Shown here in pieces: positions 1 to 5,428 of a stretch of DNA of 5,428 nt; the first letter of the stretch is position 1, and each line of letters begins with the position of its first letter. The position numbers and the translations under genes are program-made. Below the pieces are notes generated by a model. The model was given only the letters and a program-made list of their open reading frames with translations, was not told the origin of the DNA and made no database searches. Source of the DNA: Desulfuromonadales bacterium (GTDB taxonomy: Bacteria > Desulfobacterota > Desulfuromonadia > Desulfuromonadales > UBA2294); NCBI GenBank assembly GCA_030591795.1, contig JAUVAJ010000140.1, positions 1 to 5,428 of the forward strand, read 5' to 3'.

Positions 1-235
1 CGCTGTTGCGCTCGGTGTCCAGCGTAATATGCATACCGGTGGTGTCGATTTCGCGTTGTTGACAGAAACGCAGAGCATAGAACCCGGCGCAGGTACCGAT
101 CGAAGCAAGAAACAGGGCAAAGGGCGAGGCGGCTGAGTTGTCACCACCATTTTCTGTCGGCTGGTCAGTCTTGATCATAAATCCCTCAGCCTCGGCATTG
201 ACGGCAACACCGCCGGGGAAGGTTATGTCAATCAT
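1..235 (-). CDS. OsmC family protein, C-terminal part outside window
   Basis: The first 78 residues of an OsmC/Ohr-superfamily protein are visible, starting MIDITFPGGVAVNAEAEGF. The family consists of small cytoplasmic proteins, and the characterised members reduce organic hydroperoxides with a reactive cysteine pair. Residues 45-52 (SIGTCAGF) contain C49, at the position expected for the first catalytic cysteine. The segment TDQPTENGGDNSAASPF (23-39) resembles the small OsmC/YhfA-like branch rather than Ohr. C58 lies further along the same helix. The second catalytic cysteine would be in the part beyond the left edge, so peroxidase activity cannot be judged. The ATG at 235 is supported by an AGAGGA ribosome binding site 8 nt upstream. 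It lies 46 nt downstream of the DUF362 gene on the same strand and is probably the last visible gene of that operon. Family assignment is firm; substrate is unknown. Confidence 0.88.
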   Translation of the reverse strand, partial: MIDITFPGGVAVNAEAEGFMIKTDQPTENGGDNSAASPFALFLASIGTCAGFYALRFCQQREIDTTGMHITLDTERNS

Positions 236-243
236 GTCTATTA

Positions 244-249
244 TCCTCT
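244..249 (-). promoter_or_regulatory. Ribosome binding site of the OsmC-family gene
   Basis: AGAGGA on the minus strand, 8 nt before the ATG at 235, decides that start. Its first four bases also form the 3' part of a perfect 10-nt palindrome, CTCTATAGAG (246-255). Confidence 0.7.
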
Positions 250-255
250 ATAGAG
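246..255. repeat. 10-nt palindrome overlapping the OsmC ribosome binding site
   Basis: CTCTATAGAG is a perfect palindrome in the 46-nt gap between the DUF362 and OsmC-family genes. It could be a protein binding half-site pair or may be chance. It has no spacer, so it would make only a weak RNA hairpin, and it is not followed by a T-run, so it is not a terminator. Confidence 0.35.
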
Positions 256-281
256 TTGATCGTTAGTTTGTTGTCATGCAG

Positions 282-1409
282 CTACCACCCCTTACCGAGC
301 GGTTCCATCGTCTCTAGTCTGTACTTTCTACTGCCAAGCCCTACTTTTTCAGCGTGAACCAGAGTTGTTTCCCAGTCGATCTGTGGATAGACGCCGCGGA
401 ACTTGTCGCCACCCGGCTCGTGGCCGGTCTGCATCGCGGTGTTTGCAAAGCCTTGAGACTGGTTGACGAGGTCGGCACAGGCCTGGTCGATGGCGACCGG
501 GTCGGTTGAGGCGAGAATACCGATGTCCGGAACGATCGGCGCGTCCGAATGGCCGTAGCAGTCGCAGGCGGGCGAGACCTGGGTGACAAAGCTGATGTAG
601 AGCTGTTTTGCCTGTTTAGTACTGGTTGCCCCCAGGGCGTACTCGGCCATTTTCTGCATTACTTTACCGGATTCTTCGTTCCAGTTGATACGAATCGCAC
701 CAGGGTCGCAGACACTGATGCAGCGACCGCAACCGACGCATTTTTCAGCGTCAAGTTTAGCGCTCTTCGTATAGAGTTTGATCGCATCGTGAGCACACGC
801 CTTCAGGCAGGCGGCGCAGAGGGTGCAGTGTTCTTCGGTGATAGTCGGGGCGACAGTCGAGTGCTGTTCCATTTTGCCTTCACGGCTGGAACAACCCATG
901 GCGAGATTTTTAATCGCACCGCCGAAGCCGGTCAGCTCGTGACATTTAAAGTGTGAAAGAGTGATCAACGTATCGGCCTCAAGAATCTCCAGTCCGATAT
1001 CGACGCTACTGAGCAGCTCACCTTTAACCTCAACCCGGCGGGCCGAGTGGCCGCGCAGACCGTCGCACATGATCAGCGGTGCGCCGGCCACCGCGTAGGC
1101 GAAACCGTTTTCGATACCGCAATTCAGGGCCGAGACCGCCTCTTTGCGTTCGCCCGGGTAAAGGGTGCAGGAGTCGGTCAGAAACGGCTTGCCGCCGAGT
1201 TGCTTGACCTGGTCGACGATTTTACGGATAAAGGTCGGGCGGATAAAAGCGTGGCCACCCTTTTCACCGAAGTGCAGCTTGATCGCGGTCAGGTCGCCAG
1301 CTGAAATAATGTTATTGAGTCCGGCGAGCTCAGCCAGACGAACCAGTTGGCTATGGAGGTTTTCCCGGTTACCGGCGCGCAGGTCGGTAAAATAGACGGT
1401 GCTTTGCAT
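282..1409 (-). CDS. DUF362 domain protein with two 4Fe-4S ferredoxin motifs
   Basis: A 375-residue cytoplasmic protein with no signal peptide or membrane segment. It belongs to the DUF362 family of uncharacterised iron-sulfur proteins. The DUF362 fold is split around a ferredoxin insert. The N-terminal half carries KLHFGEKGG (44-52), TDSCTLYPG (78-86) and the hallmark SHFKCHELTGFGGAIKNLAMG region (152-172). The C-terminal half carries CDCYGHSDAPIVPDIG (282-297) followed by the conserved STDPVAIDQA (301-310). Between them are two CxxCxxCxxxC motifs, C195/C198/C201/C205 and C224/C227/C230/C234, which should bind two 4Fe-4S clusters as in bacterial ferredoxins. Cysteines C156, C173, C282 and C284 sit in the conserved DUF362 segments and might form a further metal or redox site; this is inference. 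The start has an AAGGAG ribosome binding site 7 nt upstream. It lies 33 nt downstream of the GGDEF-PilZ gene. An electron-transfer or metal-handling role is likely, but substrate and partner are unknown. Confidence 0.92.
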   Translation of the reverse strand: MQSTVYFTDLRAGNRENLHSQLVRLAELAGLNNIISAGDLTAIKLHFGEKGGHAFIRPTFIRKIVDQVKQLGGKPFLTDSCTLYPGERKEAVSALNCGIENGFAYAVAGAPLIMCDGLRGHSARRVEVKGELLSSVDIGLEILEADTLITLSHFKCHELTGFGGAIKNLAMGCSSREGKMEQHSTVAPTITEEHCTLCAACLKACAHDAIKLYTKSAKLDAEKCVGCGRCISVCDPGAIRINWNEESGKVMQKMAEYALGATSTKQAKQLYISFVTQVSPACDCYGHSDAPIVPDIGILASTDPVAIDQACADLVNQSQGFANTAMQTGHEPGGDKFRGVYPQIDWETTLVHAEKVGLGSRKYRLETMEPLGKGW

Positions 1410-1411
1410 AT

Positions 1412-1439
1412 ACTGTCTCCTTGTGGTCCTTTGGACAGT
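1412..1439 (-). repeat. Inverted repeat framing the DUF362 ribosome binding site
   Basis: ACTGTC (1412-1417) and GACAGT (1434-1439) are perfect 6-nt inverted arms with a 16-nt loop that fill most of the 33-nt gap between the GGDEF-PilZ and DUF362 genes. In the minus-strand transcript the loop carries most of the AAGGAG ribosome binding site (1417-1422), whose last G is in the stem. A competing hairpin, GTCC-AAA-GGAC in the transcript (1426-1436), shares the upstream arm. The two structures exclude each other. A role in translation or mRNA processing is possible but is inference. There is no T-run, so it is not a standard terminator. Confidence 0.45.
1417..1422 (-). promoter_or_regulatory. Ribosome binding site of the DUF362 gene
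   Basis: AAGGAG on the minus strand, 7 nt before the ATG at 1409, is near-ideal and fixes that start. It is enclosed by the inverted repeat at 1412-1439. Confidence 0.8.
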
Positions 1440-1442
1440 GAA

Positions 1443-2591
1443 TTATTTTAAATCATCGTCTGTGAAAGGGATATCGTTACTTTCGAGGCTCAACGCGAGT
1501 TCCGGGGTGAACTTCAGGCCGAGTCTGGTCGGAGAATCGACCTCGGTCTGAATGTGACAGACGGTCGCTATCACCTGGCGATCACCGGGCCAGAATGGCT
1601 GGCGAAAGCGCAGGGTAAGTGGCGTGCCGATTGCAAAAACCTGTTCACACTCAATAGCGATACCGACCGTGCTGATATTGTGGCTCATGGCCGGCATGAA
1701 GGTTGACTGGTTTGCCTGAGCATATTCGACGATCGCGTGCCGTTTACGCCGGGCTCCTTTGCGATTATCCAGTTGATGCGGTGAAACAGCGTTGCGAAAC
1801 AGCTTGGCTTTGTAGAGCTCGCTGTCAGCCCGACGCAGGAGATCGATGGCCGTCTCTTCCGGCGATTCGTGCAGGGCGAAGCCGGCACTTATAGTCAGGT
1901 TCTTGCGGTCGAGCAAGTGCTGGTCGGCAATGTTTAGATTTTCGATGTTTTGTCTGATCCGGTCAGTTATAGTGAAGGTCTGTCCGGCTGTAACCTGGCT
2001 CAGGATGATTCCGAACTCTTCGCCGCCGTAGCGCGCGGCCACGTCACCTTCGCGGACACCATCCAGAATCGCCTCGGCTACCTGTTGCAGCGCAACGTCG
2101 CCGGCGACGTGTCCACAACGATCGTTGTACTGTTTGAAGTGGTCGATATCGAACAACACACAACCGACTGTCGCTTCGCCCGGTTGTGGACGTTGACTGG
2201 CCAGTTTGCTGAGGTGGGTTTTGAAATAGGTTTGGTTGAACAGGCCGGTTAGACCGTCATGTATCGATGCATTGCGGATCTGTTCCAAATCGTTCGCTTC
2301 AACAATGCGCGGGTCTTCAAGTTCATGCACAACCTGATGCAGGTAGTCGAGCAGGGCTGGTCGCAGGCCGTTCTTTTGCCGGGTGCTGATCAAAATCTGC
2401 TCGCGATGGTCGATTGCTTCCTGCCAATAGCGGGTCGCGGTTGCGATATTGAATGATTTGTCGACCAAATGGCGCAAAACCTCCTGATAGACCAGGTTGC
2501 CATGTTGTGCGGCGAGATCAGCAATGCCTTCGATCAGGCAGAGGTCATCGTCGCCACAGTTCTCAAGCAGATTGTCGATTGCAATTTTCAT
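1443..2591 (-). CDS. Diguanylate cyclase (GGDEF) with C-terminal PilZ domain
   Basis: A 382-residue soluble protein predicted to make c-di-GMP from two GTP and also to bind it. Residues 1-105 are helical and match no domain I recognise. The GGDEF domain spans about 108-268: DGLTGLFN (112-119), the metal-binding FDIDHF (147-152), the active-site GGEEF (189-193) and ADSELYKAK (255-263). R180-EG-D183 lies five residues before GGEEF, the position of the RxxD inhibitory I-site in PleD-type cyclases, so feedback inhibition is expected. A PilZ domain follows at about 276-370, with an arginine cluster fitting RxxxR (R277-R281, also R282 and R284) and NISTVG (305-310) fitting the (D/N)xSxxG c-di-GMP signature. 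No membrane segment or signal peptide is seen. The ATG at 2591 lies only 5 nt after the MscS stop codon and has just a weak GTGGA-like ribosome binding site inside the end of mscS, so translation is probably coupled to the channel gene. Cyclase activity is inferred from intact motifs. Confidence 0.93.
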   Translation of the reverse strand: MKIAIDNLLENCGDDDLCLIEGIADLAAQHGNLVYQEVLRHLVDKSFNIATATRYWQEAIDHREQILISTRQKNGLRPALLDYLHQVVHELEDPRIVEANDLEQIRNASIHDGLTGLFNQTYFKTHLSKLASQRPQPGEATVGCVLFDIDHFKQYNDRCGHVAGDVALQQVAEAILDGVREGDVAARYGGEEFGIILSQVTAGQTFTITDRIRQNIENLNIADQHLLDRKNLTISAGFALHESPEETAIDLLRRADSELYKAKLFRNAVSPHQLDNRKGARRKRHAIVEYAQANQSTFMPAMSHNISTVGIAIECEQVFAIGTPLTLRFRQPFWPGDRQVIATVCHIQTEVDSPTRLGLKFTPELALSLESNDIPFTDDDLK

Positions 2592-2596
2592 AATTA

Positions 2597-3706
2597 TCAG
2601 TCGGTTCCACTTGGAGCCTTGTCTGCTGTTTGGTCTTGTAAATATAAAGTCTGGCTCGGGAACGCCAGCTCCAATCCCATCCCTTCGATAATATCCATGA
2701 TCTGCAGGCAGAGGTCTTGTCGGGCGTCGAGATATTCACCCCAGACCGTGGTTGTGGTGAAACAGTAGACCATTATGTCAAGCGACGAGGCACCGAAGTC
2801 AGTGAAGTTGACCAGAAAAAATTCCTGATCGATCGCCGGGTGGGTGCGCAGTAGATTACGGATTTTCTCAACCACTGTATGAATCTGTTTCGAGTCGGCA
2901 TCGTAGGTGACGCCGAGATTCAGTTTGATCCGGCGCTTCGGCATGCGGCTGAAATTATCGATGGGCATATTGGCGATCACGTTGTTCGGCACGGTAATCA
3001 GGGTCTTGGCAAAAGTCCGGATTTTGGTCGAGCGGAAGCCGACTTCTTCTATTGTCCCTTCAATACTGCCAGCAACGACCCAGTCGCCCGATTTGAAAGG
3101 TTTGTCAAAGATAATCATCAGCGAACCGAAGACGTTGGCAATCGAGTCTTTGGCGGCCATGGCAATGGCGATGCCGCCGATGCCGAGGGAGGCGAGAAGC
3201 CCGGAGATTGAGTAGCCGAGGTTCTGGATTGCCATTAAAATGGCCAGAAAAATAATTATCCCGCGCAGGGTTTTGCTGAGCATGCTGGCCAGATTGTCAT
3301 CGAGGGTCGATTCTGACCGCTCGGCCCATCTTTTCATGTAACGGTCAAAGATGCTGACCAGGTTGAACATTGCCCAGGTGATGGCAATGGTGACCAGTAC
3401 CAGCACTAAAGCGCCGGATAACGCCTGCAAATTGACCGGTTTGATCGGGAGTTGCAGCGTTTCCAGCGCCAGGAAGAGACCACCGATGAAAATCAGGAAC
3501 TCGGCCGGCTTCTGCAGGCTGGTGATGATCAGGTCATCATAGGCATTTTTGGTTTTTGCAGTAAACGAATGCAGAACTTTGTCATAGACAATGCCAAAGA
3601 TTTTTTTGATGATCCAGGCGACAATCAGAATGCCGAGAGCGGTGACCCACAACTCAATAGTGATGCCGAGAAAATTCTGGTCTAAAAAAGATTGAATAGA
3701 TTCCAT
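2597..3706 (-). CDS. MscS-family mechanosensitive ion channel, YnaI-like
   Basis: A 369-residue inner-membrane channel of the small-conductance mechanosensitive family, which opens under membrane tension to release solutes during osmotic downshock. Hydrophobic segments at about 16-40, 68-86, 96-120, 146-164 and 168-200 give five membrane helices, more than the three of E. coli MscS and like YnaI in number and length. The last is the pore helix: LGIGGIAIAMAAKDS (174-188) followed by FDKPFKSGDWV (200-210), a family hallmark. The beta domain follows at about 205-255, with TVPNNVIANMPIDNFSR (238-254), then the alpha/beta cytoplasmic cage ending with FPSQTLYL (349-356). An ungapped comparison with the remembered E. 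coli MscS pore helix puts I179 and M183 at the two gate leucines and KD (186-187) at Gln-Gly, typical of YnaI/YbdG-like members. The ATG at 3706 has AAGGA 6 nt upstream. It is the first gene of the presumed operon. The ion preference cannot be read from the sequence. Confidence 0.94.
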   Translation of the reverse strand: MESIQSFLDQNFLGITIELWVTALGILIVAWIIKKIFGIVYDKVLHSFTAKTKNAYDDLIITSLQKPAEFLIFIGGLFLALETLQLPIKPVNLQALSGALVLVLVTIAITWAMFNLVSIFDRYMKRWAERSESTLDDNLASMLSKTLRGIIIFLAILMAIQNLGYSISGLLASLGIGGIAIAMAAKDSIANVFGSLMIIFDKPFKSGDWVVAGSIEGTIEEVGFRSTKIRTFAKTLITVPNNVIANMPIDNFSRMPKRRIKLNLGVTYDADSKQIHTVVEKIRNLLRTHPAIDQEFFLVNFTDFGASSLDIMVYCFTTTTVWGEYLDARQDLCLQIMDIIEGMGLELAFPSQTLYLQDQTADKAPSGTD

Positions 3707-3712
3707 GATTTA

Positions 3713-3717
3713 TCCTT
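3713..3717 (-). promoter_or_regulatory. Ribosome binding site of the MscS-family gene
   Basis: AAGGA on the minus strand, 6 nt before the ATG at 3706, supports this start for the first gene of the operon. Confidence 0.75.
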
Positions 3718-3726
3718 AAAGAGATC

Positions 3727-3738
3727 GCTATTTTTAGC
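3727..3738. repeat. Short inverted repeat upstream of the MscS gene
   Basis: GCTA-TTTT-TAGC is a perfect 4-bp inverted repeat with a 4-nt loop, 21 nt upstream of the MscS start. It overlaps the proposed -10 element of the operon promoter, so it could be an operator, or it could be chance in AT-rich DNA. Confidence 0.3.
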
Positions 3739-3759
3739 AGATACGGCGGTTTAATGCAA
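3731..3759 (-). promoter_or_regulatory. Possible sigma70-type promoter of the mscS-GGDEF-DUF362-OsmC operon
   Basis: On the minus strand, TTGCAT (3754-3759) and TAAAAA (3731-3736) are separated by 17 nt. The -35 matches consensus at three of six bases and the -10 at four of six. Transcription would start near 3723, giving a leader of about 17 nt. The position is right for the operon but the match is weak. Confidence 0.3.
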
Positions 3760-3772
3760 GATGTTCACCGCT

Positions 3773-3801
3773 CCGACAATGTCCTGCAGGTATGGTAAAC
3801 T
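3773..3801 (+). promoter_or_regulatory. Possible sigma70-type promoter of the aconitase gene
   Basis: CCGACA (3773-3778) and TAAACT (3796-3801) are separated by 17 nt and each match consensus at four of six bases. Transcription would start near 3808, giving a leader of about 33 nt. An 8-nt palindrome, CCTGCAGG (3783-3790), lies in the spacer and could be an operator or chance. TATGGT (3791-3796) is an alternative -10 without a well-spaced -35. Confidence 0.3.
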
Positions 3802-3807
3802 TTGAAA

Positions 3808-3842
3808 ATAATTGAGGCAATCAGGATAGAGGAGACAATTAT
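3808..3842 (+). repeat. Inverted repeat framing the aconitase ribosome binding site
   Basis: ATAATTG (3808-3814) and CAATTAT (3836-3842) are perfect 7-nt inverted arms with a 21-nt loop. The downstream arm includes the first two bases of the ATG start codon and the loop holds the ribosome binding site. A smaller competing hairpin, ATTG-AGG-CAAT (3811-3821), shares the upstream arm. The stem is nearly all A-T and so weak in RNA. Confidence 0.35.
3829..3834 (+). promoter_or_regulatory. acnA: Ribosome binding site of the aconitase gene
   Basis: GAGGAG, 6 nt before the ATG at 3841, is strong and decides this start. Confidence 0.8.
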
Positions 3843-5428
3843 GGGCAGGTCACTTGATAGTTTTACAACCCGCGGAAAAATTACAGCAGGAGATAATGAA
3901 TATACCCTGTTCAGTCTAAAAAAACTGATGATAAACGGTCATCCGGAAGTATCCCGATTGCCGTTTACTTTGAAAATTCTGCTCGAAAATATGCTGCGCT
4001 TCGAAGATGGTGCAACCGTGACCGCCGATGATGTTCGGGCCTTACTCGCGTGGCTTGATGATCACAAGTCAACGCACGAGATCGCTTTTCGCCCGGCCCG
4101 GGTGCTGATGCAGGATTTTACCGGTGTACCGGCGGTGGTTGACCTGGCGGCGATGCGTGATGCGATGGTGGCGGCCGGTGGCGATGTGGCGCAGATCAAT
4201 CCGCAGGTTCCGGTCGACCTGATCATCGATCATTCGGTGATGGTCGATAACTACGGCGATGAGAATGCATTTCGGCGCAATGTCGAGAAGGAGATGGAGC
4301 GCAATCGCGAGCGGTATGCTTTCTTGCGTTGGGGGCAGCTCGCTTTTGATAACTTCCGTGTGGTGCCACCCGGCACCGGCATCTGCCATCAGGTTAATCT
4401 CGAATACCTCGGGCGCACGGTCTGGGTCGATGAAGTTGATGGCGAGAAGCTGGCCTATCCAGACAGCTTGGTAGGAACTGACAGCCACACCACTATGATT
4501 AATGGTTTGGCTATCCTCGGTTGGGGGGTTGGCGGTATAGAAGCCGAGGCGGCGATGCTCGGGCAACCGGTCTCAATGTTGATCCCCGAAGTGGTCGGCT
4601 TCCGTTTGACCGGTGCGCTGCGTGAAGGGGTTACGGCGACCGACCTGGTGCTGACCGTTACAAAAATGCTGCGTGAGTTCGGTGTCGTCGGCAAGTTTGT
4701 CGAATTCTTCGGCAACGGTCTGGCGCAGACCTCGTTGGCCGACCGGGCGACCATTGCCAACATGTCGCCGGAGTTCGGCTCGACCTGCGCCTGGTTCCCG
4801 ATCGATCAGGTCACTCTCGACTATCTCACCCTGACCGGCCGCAGCGCCGAGACGGTGGCGCTGGTCGATGCCTACGCCAAGGAGCAAGGGTTGTGGCGTT
4901 ACGAGGATGCAGACGATCCGGAATACAGCACAGTGCTGGAGCTTGATCTCGATAGCGTGGTGCCGAGCCTGGCCGGGCCGAAGCGACCGCAGGAGCATGT
5001 GACCCTGCAAACCATTCAGGCGGCGACCGAAGCAGTCATAAGTGGAGACGAACTGGAAGCTGGTGCGCCGGTCAGCGGCAGTGACTATAGCCTCAACTCG
5101 GGCGATGTCGTGATTGCGGCAATTACTTCCTGTACCAACACCTCAAACCCGGCCGTTATGATCGCGTCCGGCCTGGTCGCACGCAAGGCTCTGGCTAAAG
5201 GTTTGCAGCGCAAACCGTGGGTCAAAACCTCGCTCGCTCCCGGTTCGAAGGTCGTAACCGCTTACCTTGAACAGGCTGATCTACAAAAAGATCTCGATGC
5301 GCTCGGTTTCAATCTGGTCGGTTACGGCTGCACCACCTGTATCGGTAATTCCGGTCCACTCGATCCGCCGATTGCCGAAGCGATCAAGCAGGGCAATCTG
5401 ACGGTCTGTTCGGTTCTATCCGGCAATC
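3841..5428 (+). CDS. acnA: Aconitate hydratase, AcnA/IRP1 type, C-terminal part outside window
   Basis: The first 529 codons of an aconitase are open with no frameshift. AcnA-type enzymes have about 890 residues, so roughly the first 60 percent is present. The enzyme interconverts citrate and isocitrate via cis-aconitate in the cytoplasm, using a 4Fe-4S cluster as Lewis acid. Visible signatures are [13 protein letters not shown] (124-136), [15 protein letters not shown] (176-190), [12 protein letters not shown] (213-224), [13 protein letters not shown] (227-239), SCTNTSNP (430-437) and [13 protein letters not shown] (494-506). The cluster ligands are C431, C497 and C500, matching the one-plus-CxxC pattern of the family. 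The segment order and the N-terminus place it in the AcnA/IRP1 branch rather than AcnB. The swivel domain lies beyond the right edge. The first 120 nt are about 41 percent GC, well below later parts (62 percent at 4561-4620). It is transcribed divergently from the MscS operon; a functional link with it is not evident. Iron- or redox-dependent regulation is known for some relatives but no clear operator is seen. Confidence 0.97.
   Translation, partial: MGRSLDSFTTRGKITAGDNEYTLFSLKKLMINGHPEVSRLPFTLKILLENMLRFEDGATVTADDVRALLAWLDDHKSTHEIAFRPARVLMQDFTGVPAVVDLAAMRDAMVAAGGDVAQINPQVPVDLIIDHSVMVDNYGDENAFRRNVEKEMERNRERYAFLRWGQLAFDNFRVVPPGTGICHQVNLEYLGRTVWVDEVDGEKLAYPDSLVGTDSHTTMINGLAILGWGVGGIEAEAAMLGQPVSMLIPEVVGFRLTGALREGVTATDLVLTVTKMLREFGVVGKFVEFFGNGLAQTSLADRATIANMSPEFGSTCAWFPIDQVTLDYLTLTGRSAETVALVDAYAKEQGLWRYEDADDPEYSTVLELDLDSVVPSLAGPKRPQEHVTLQTIQAATEAVISGDELEAGAPVSGSDYSLNSGDVVIAAITSCTNTSNPAVMIASGLVARKALAKGLQRKPWVKTSLAPGSKVVTAYLEQADLQKDLDALGFNLVGYGCTTCIGNSGPLDPPIAEAIKQGNLTVCSVLSGN

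Noticed and set aside
236..281. Terminator between the DUF362 and OsmC-family genes
   Set aside because: The CTCTATAGAG palindrome has no loop and no following T-run in the direction of transcription, and it overlaps the next ribosome binding site.
549..956. Plus-strand open frame of 135 codons
   Set aside because: It lies wholly antisense to the DUF362 gene, whose protein has clear conserved motifs; no ribosome binding site or recognisable domain supports it.
1950..2252. Plus-strand open frame of 100 codons opposite the GGDEF domain
   Set aside because: It is antisense to conserved GGDEF motifs and has no recognisable protein features.
3793..3810. Possible sigma54 promoter starting TGGTAAAC
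   Set aside because: The -12 GC element is missing at the required spacing.
3804..3822. Possible Fur box upstream of the aconitase gene
   Set aside because: Only about 10 of 19 positions match the consensus and the second half does not fit, which is expected by chance in AT-rich DNA.
4069..5010. Minus-strand open frames of 165 and 145 codons (4069-4566 and 4573-5010)
   Set aside because: They are antisense to the aconitase coding sequence, which is certain; high-GC third positions commonly create such shadows.
1..5428. Mobile element, CRISPR array, tRNA or defence system
   Set aside because: All but short gaps are filled by housekeeping or signalling genes; no transposase, regular repeats, cloverleaf or nuclease genes are seen.

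Overview
The window looks like ordinary chromosomal DNA of moderate-to-high GC from a Gram-negative bacterium. The gene types (AcnA-type aconitase, a DUF362/ferredoxin protein, a soluble GGDEF-PilZ protein, a YnaI-like MscS channel, a small OsmC protein) suggest an anaerobic deltaproteobacterium such as the Desulfuromonas/Geobacter group. That placement is inference from gene content and protein style; no rRNA or other marker gene is present. There are no signs of mobile elements, CRISPR, tRNA or rRNA genes.

Layout. Four genes run on the minus strand from about 3706 down to 1, closely packed and in transcription order: an MscS-family channel (2597-3706), a diguanylate cyclase with a C-terminal PilZ domain (1443-2591), a DUF362 protein with two 4Fe-4S motifs (282-1409), and an OsmC-family protein cut by the left window edge (1-235). 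The gaps are 5, 33 and 46 nt and none contains a convincing terminator, so they probably form one operon. A 134-bp divergent intergenic region (3707-3840) separates them from an AcnA-type aconitase on the plus strand (3841-5428), whose C-terminal part lies beyond the right edge.

How the genes may work together. The operon combines membrane-tension sensing (MscS), c-di-GMP synthesis with possible self-sensing (I-site plus PilZ), an iron-sulfur protein of unknown role, and a probable thiol peroxidase-like protein. A general envelope or oxidative stress operon is plausible but is inference. The aconitase is a TCA-cycle enzyme and is linked here only by the shared divergent promoter region.

The most noteworthy items are the GGDEF-PilZ protein with an apparently intact I-site and an unrecognised N-terminal region, its 5-nt junction with the channel gene, and small inverted repeats placed over or around the ribosome binding sites of the DUF362, aconitase and OsmC genes. 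I found no strong case for a wholly new system.
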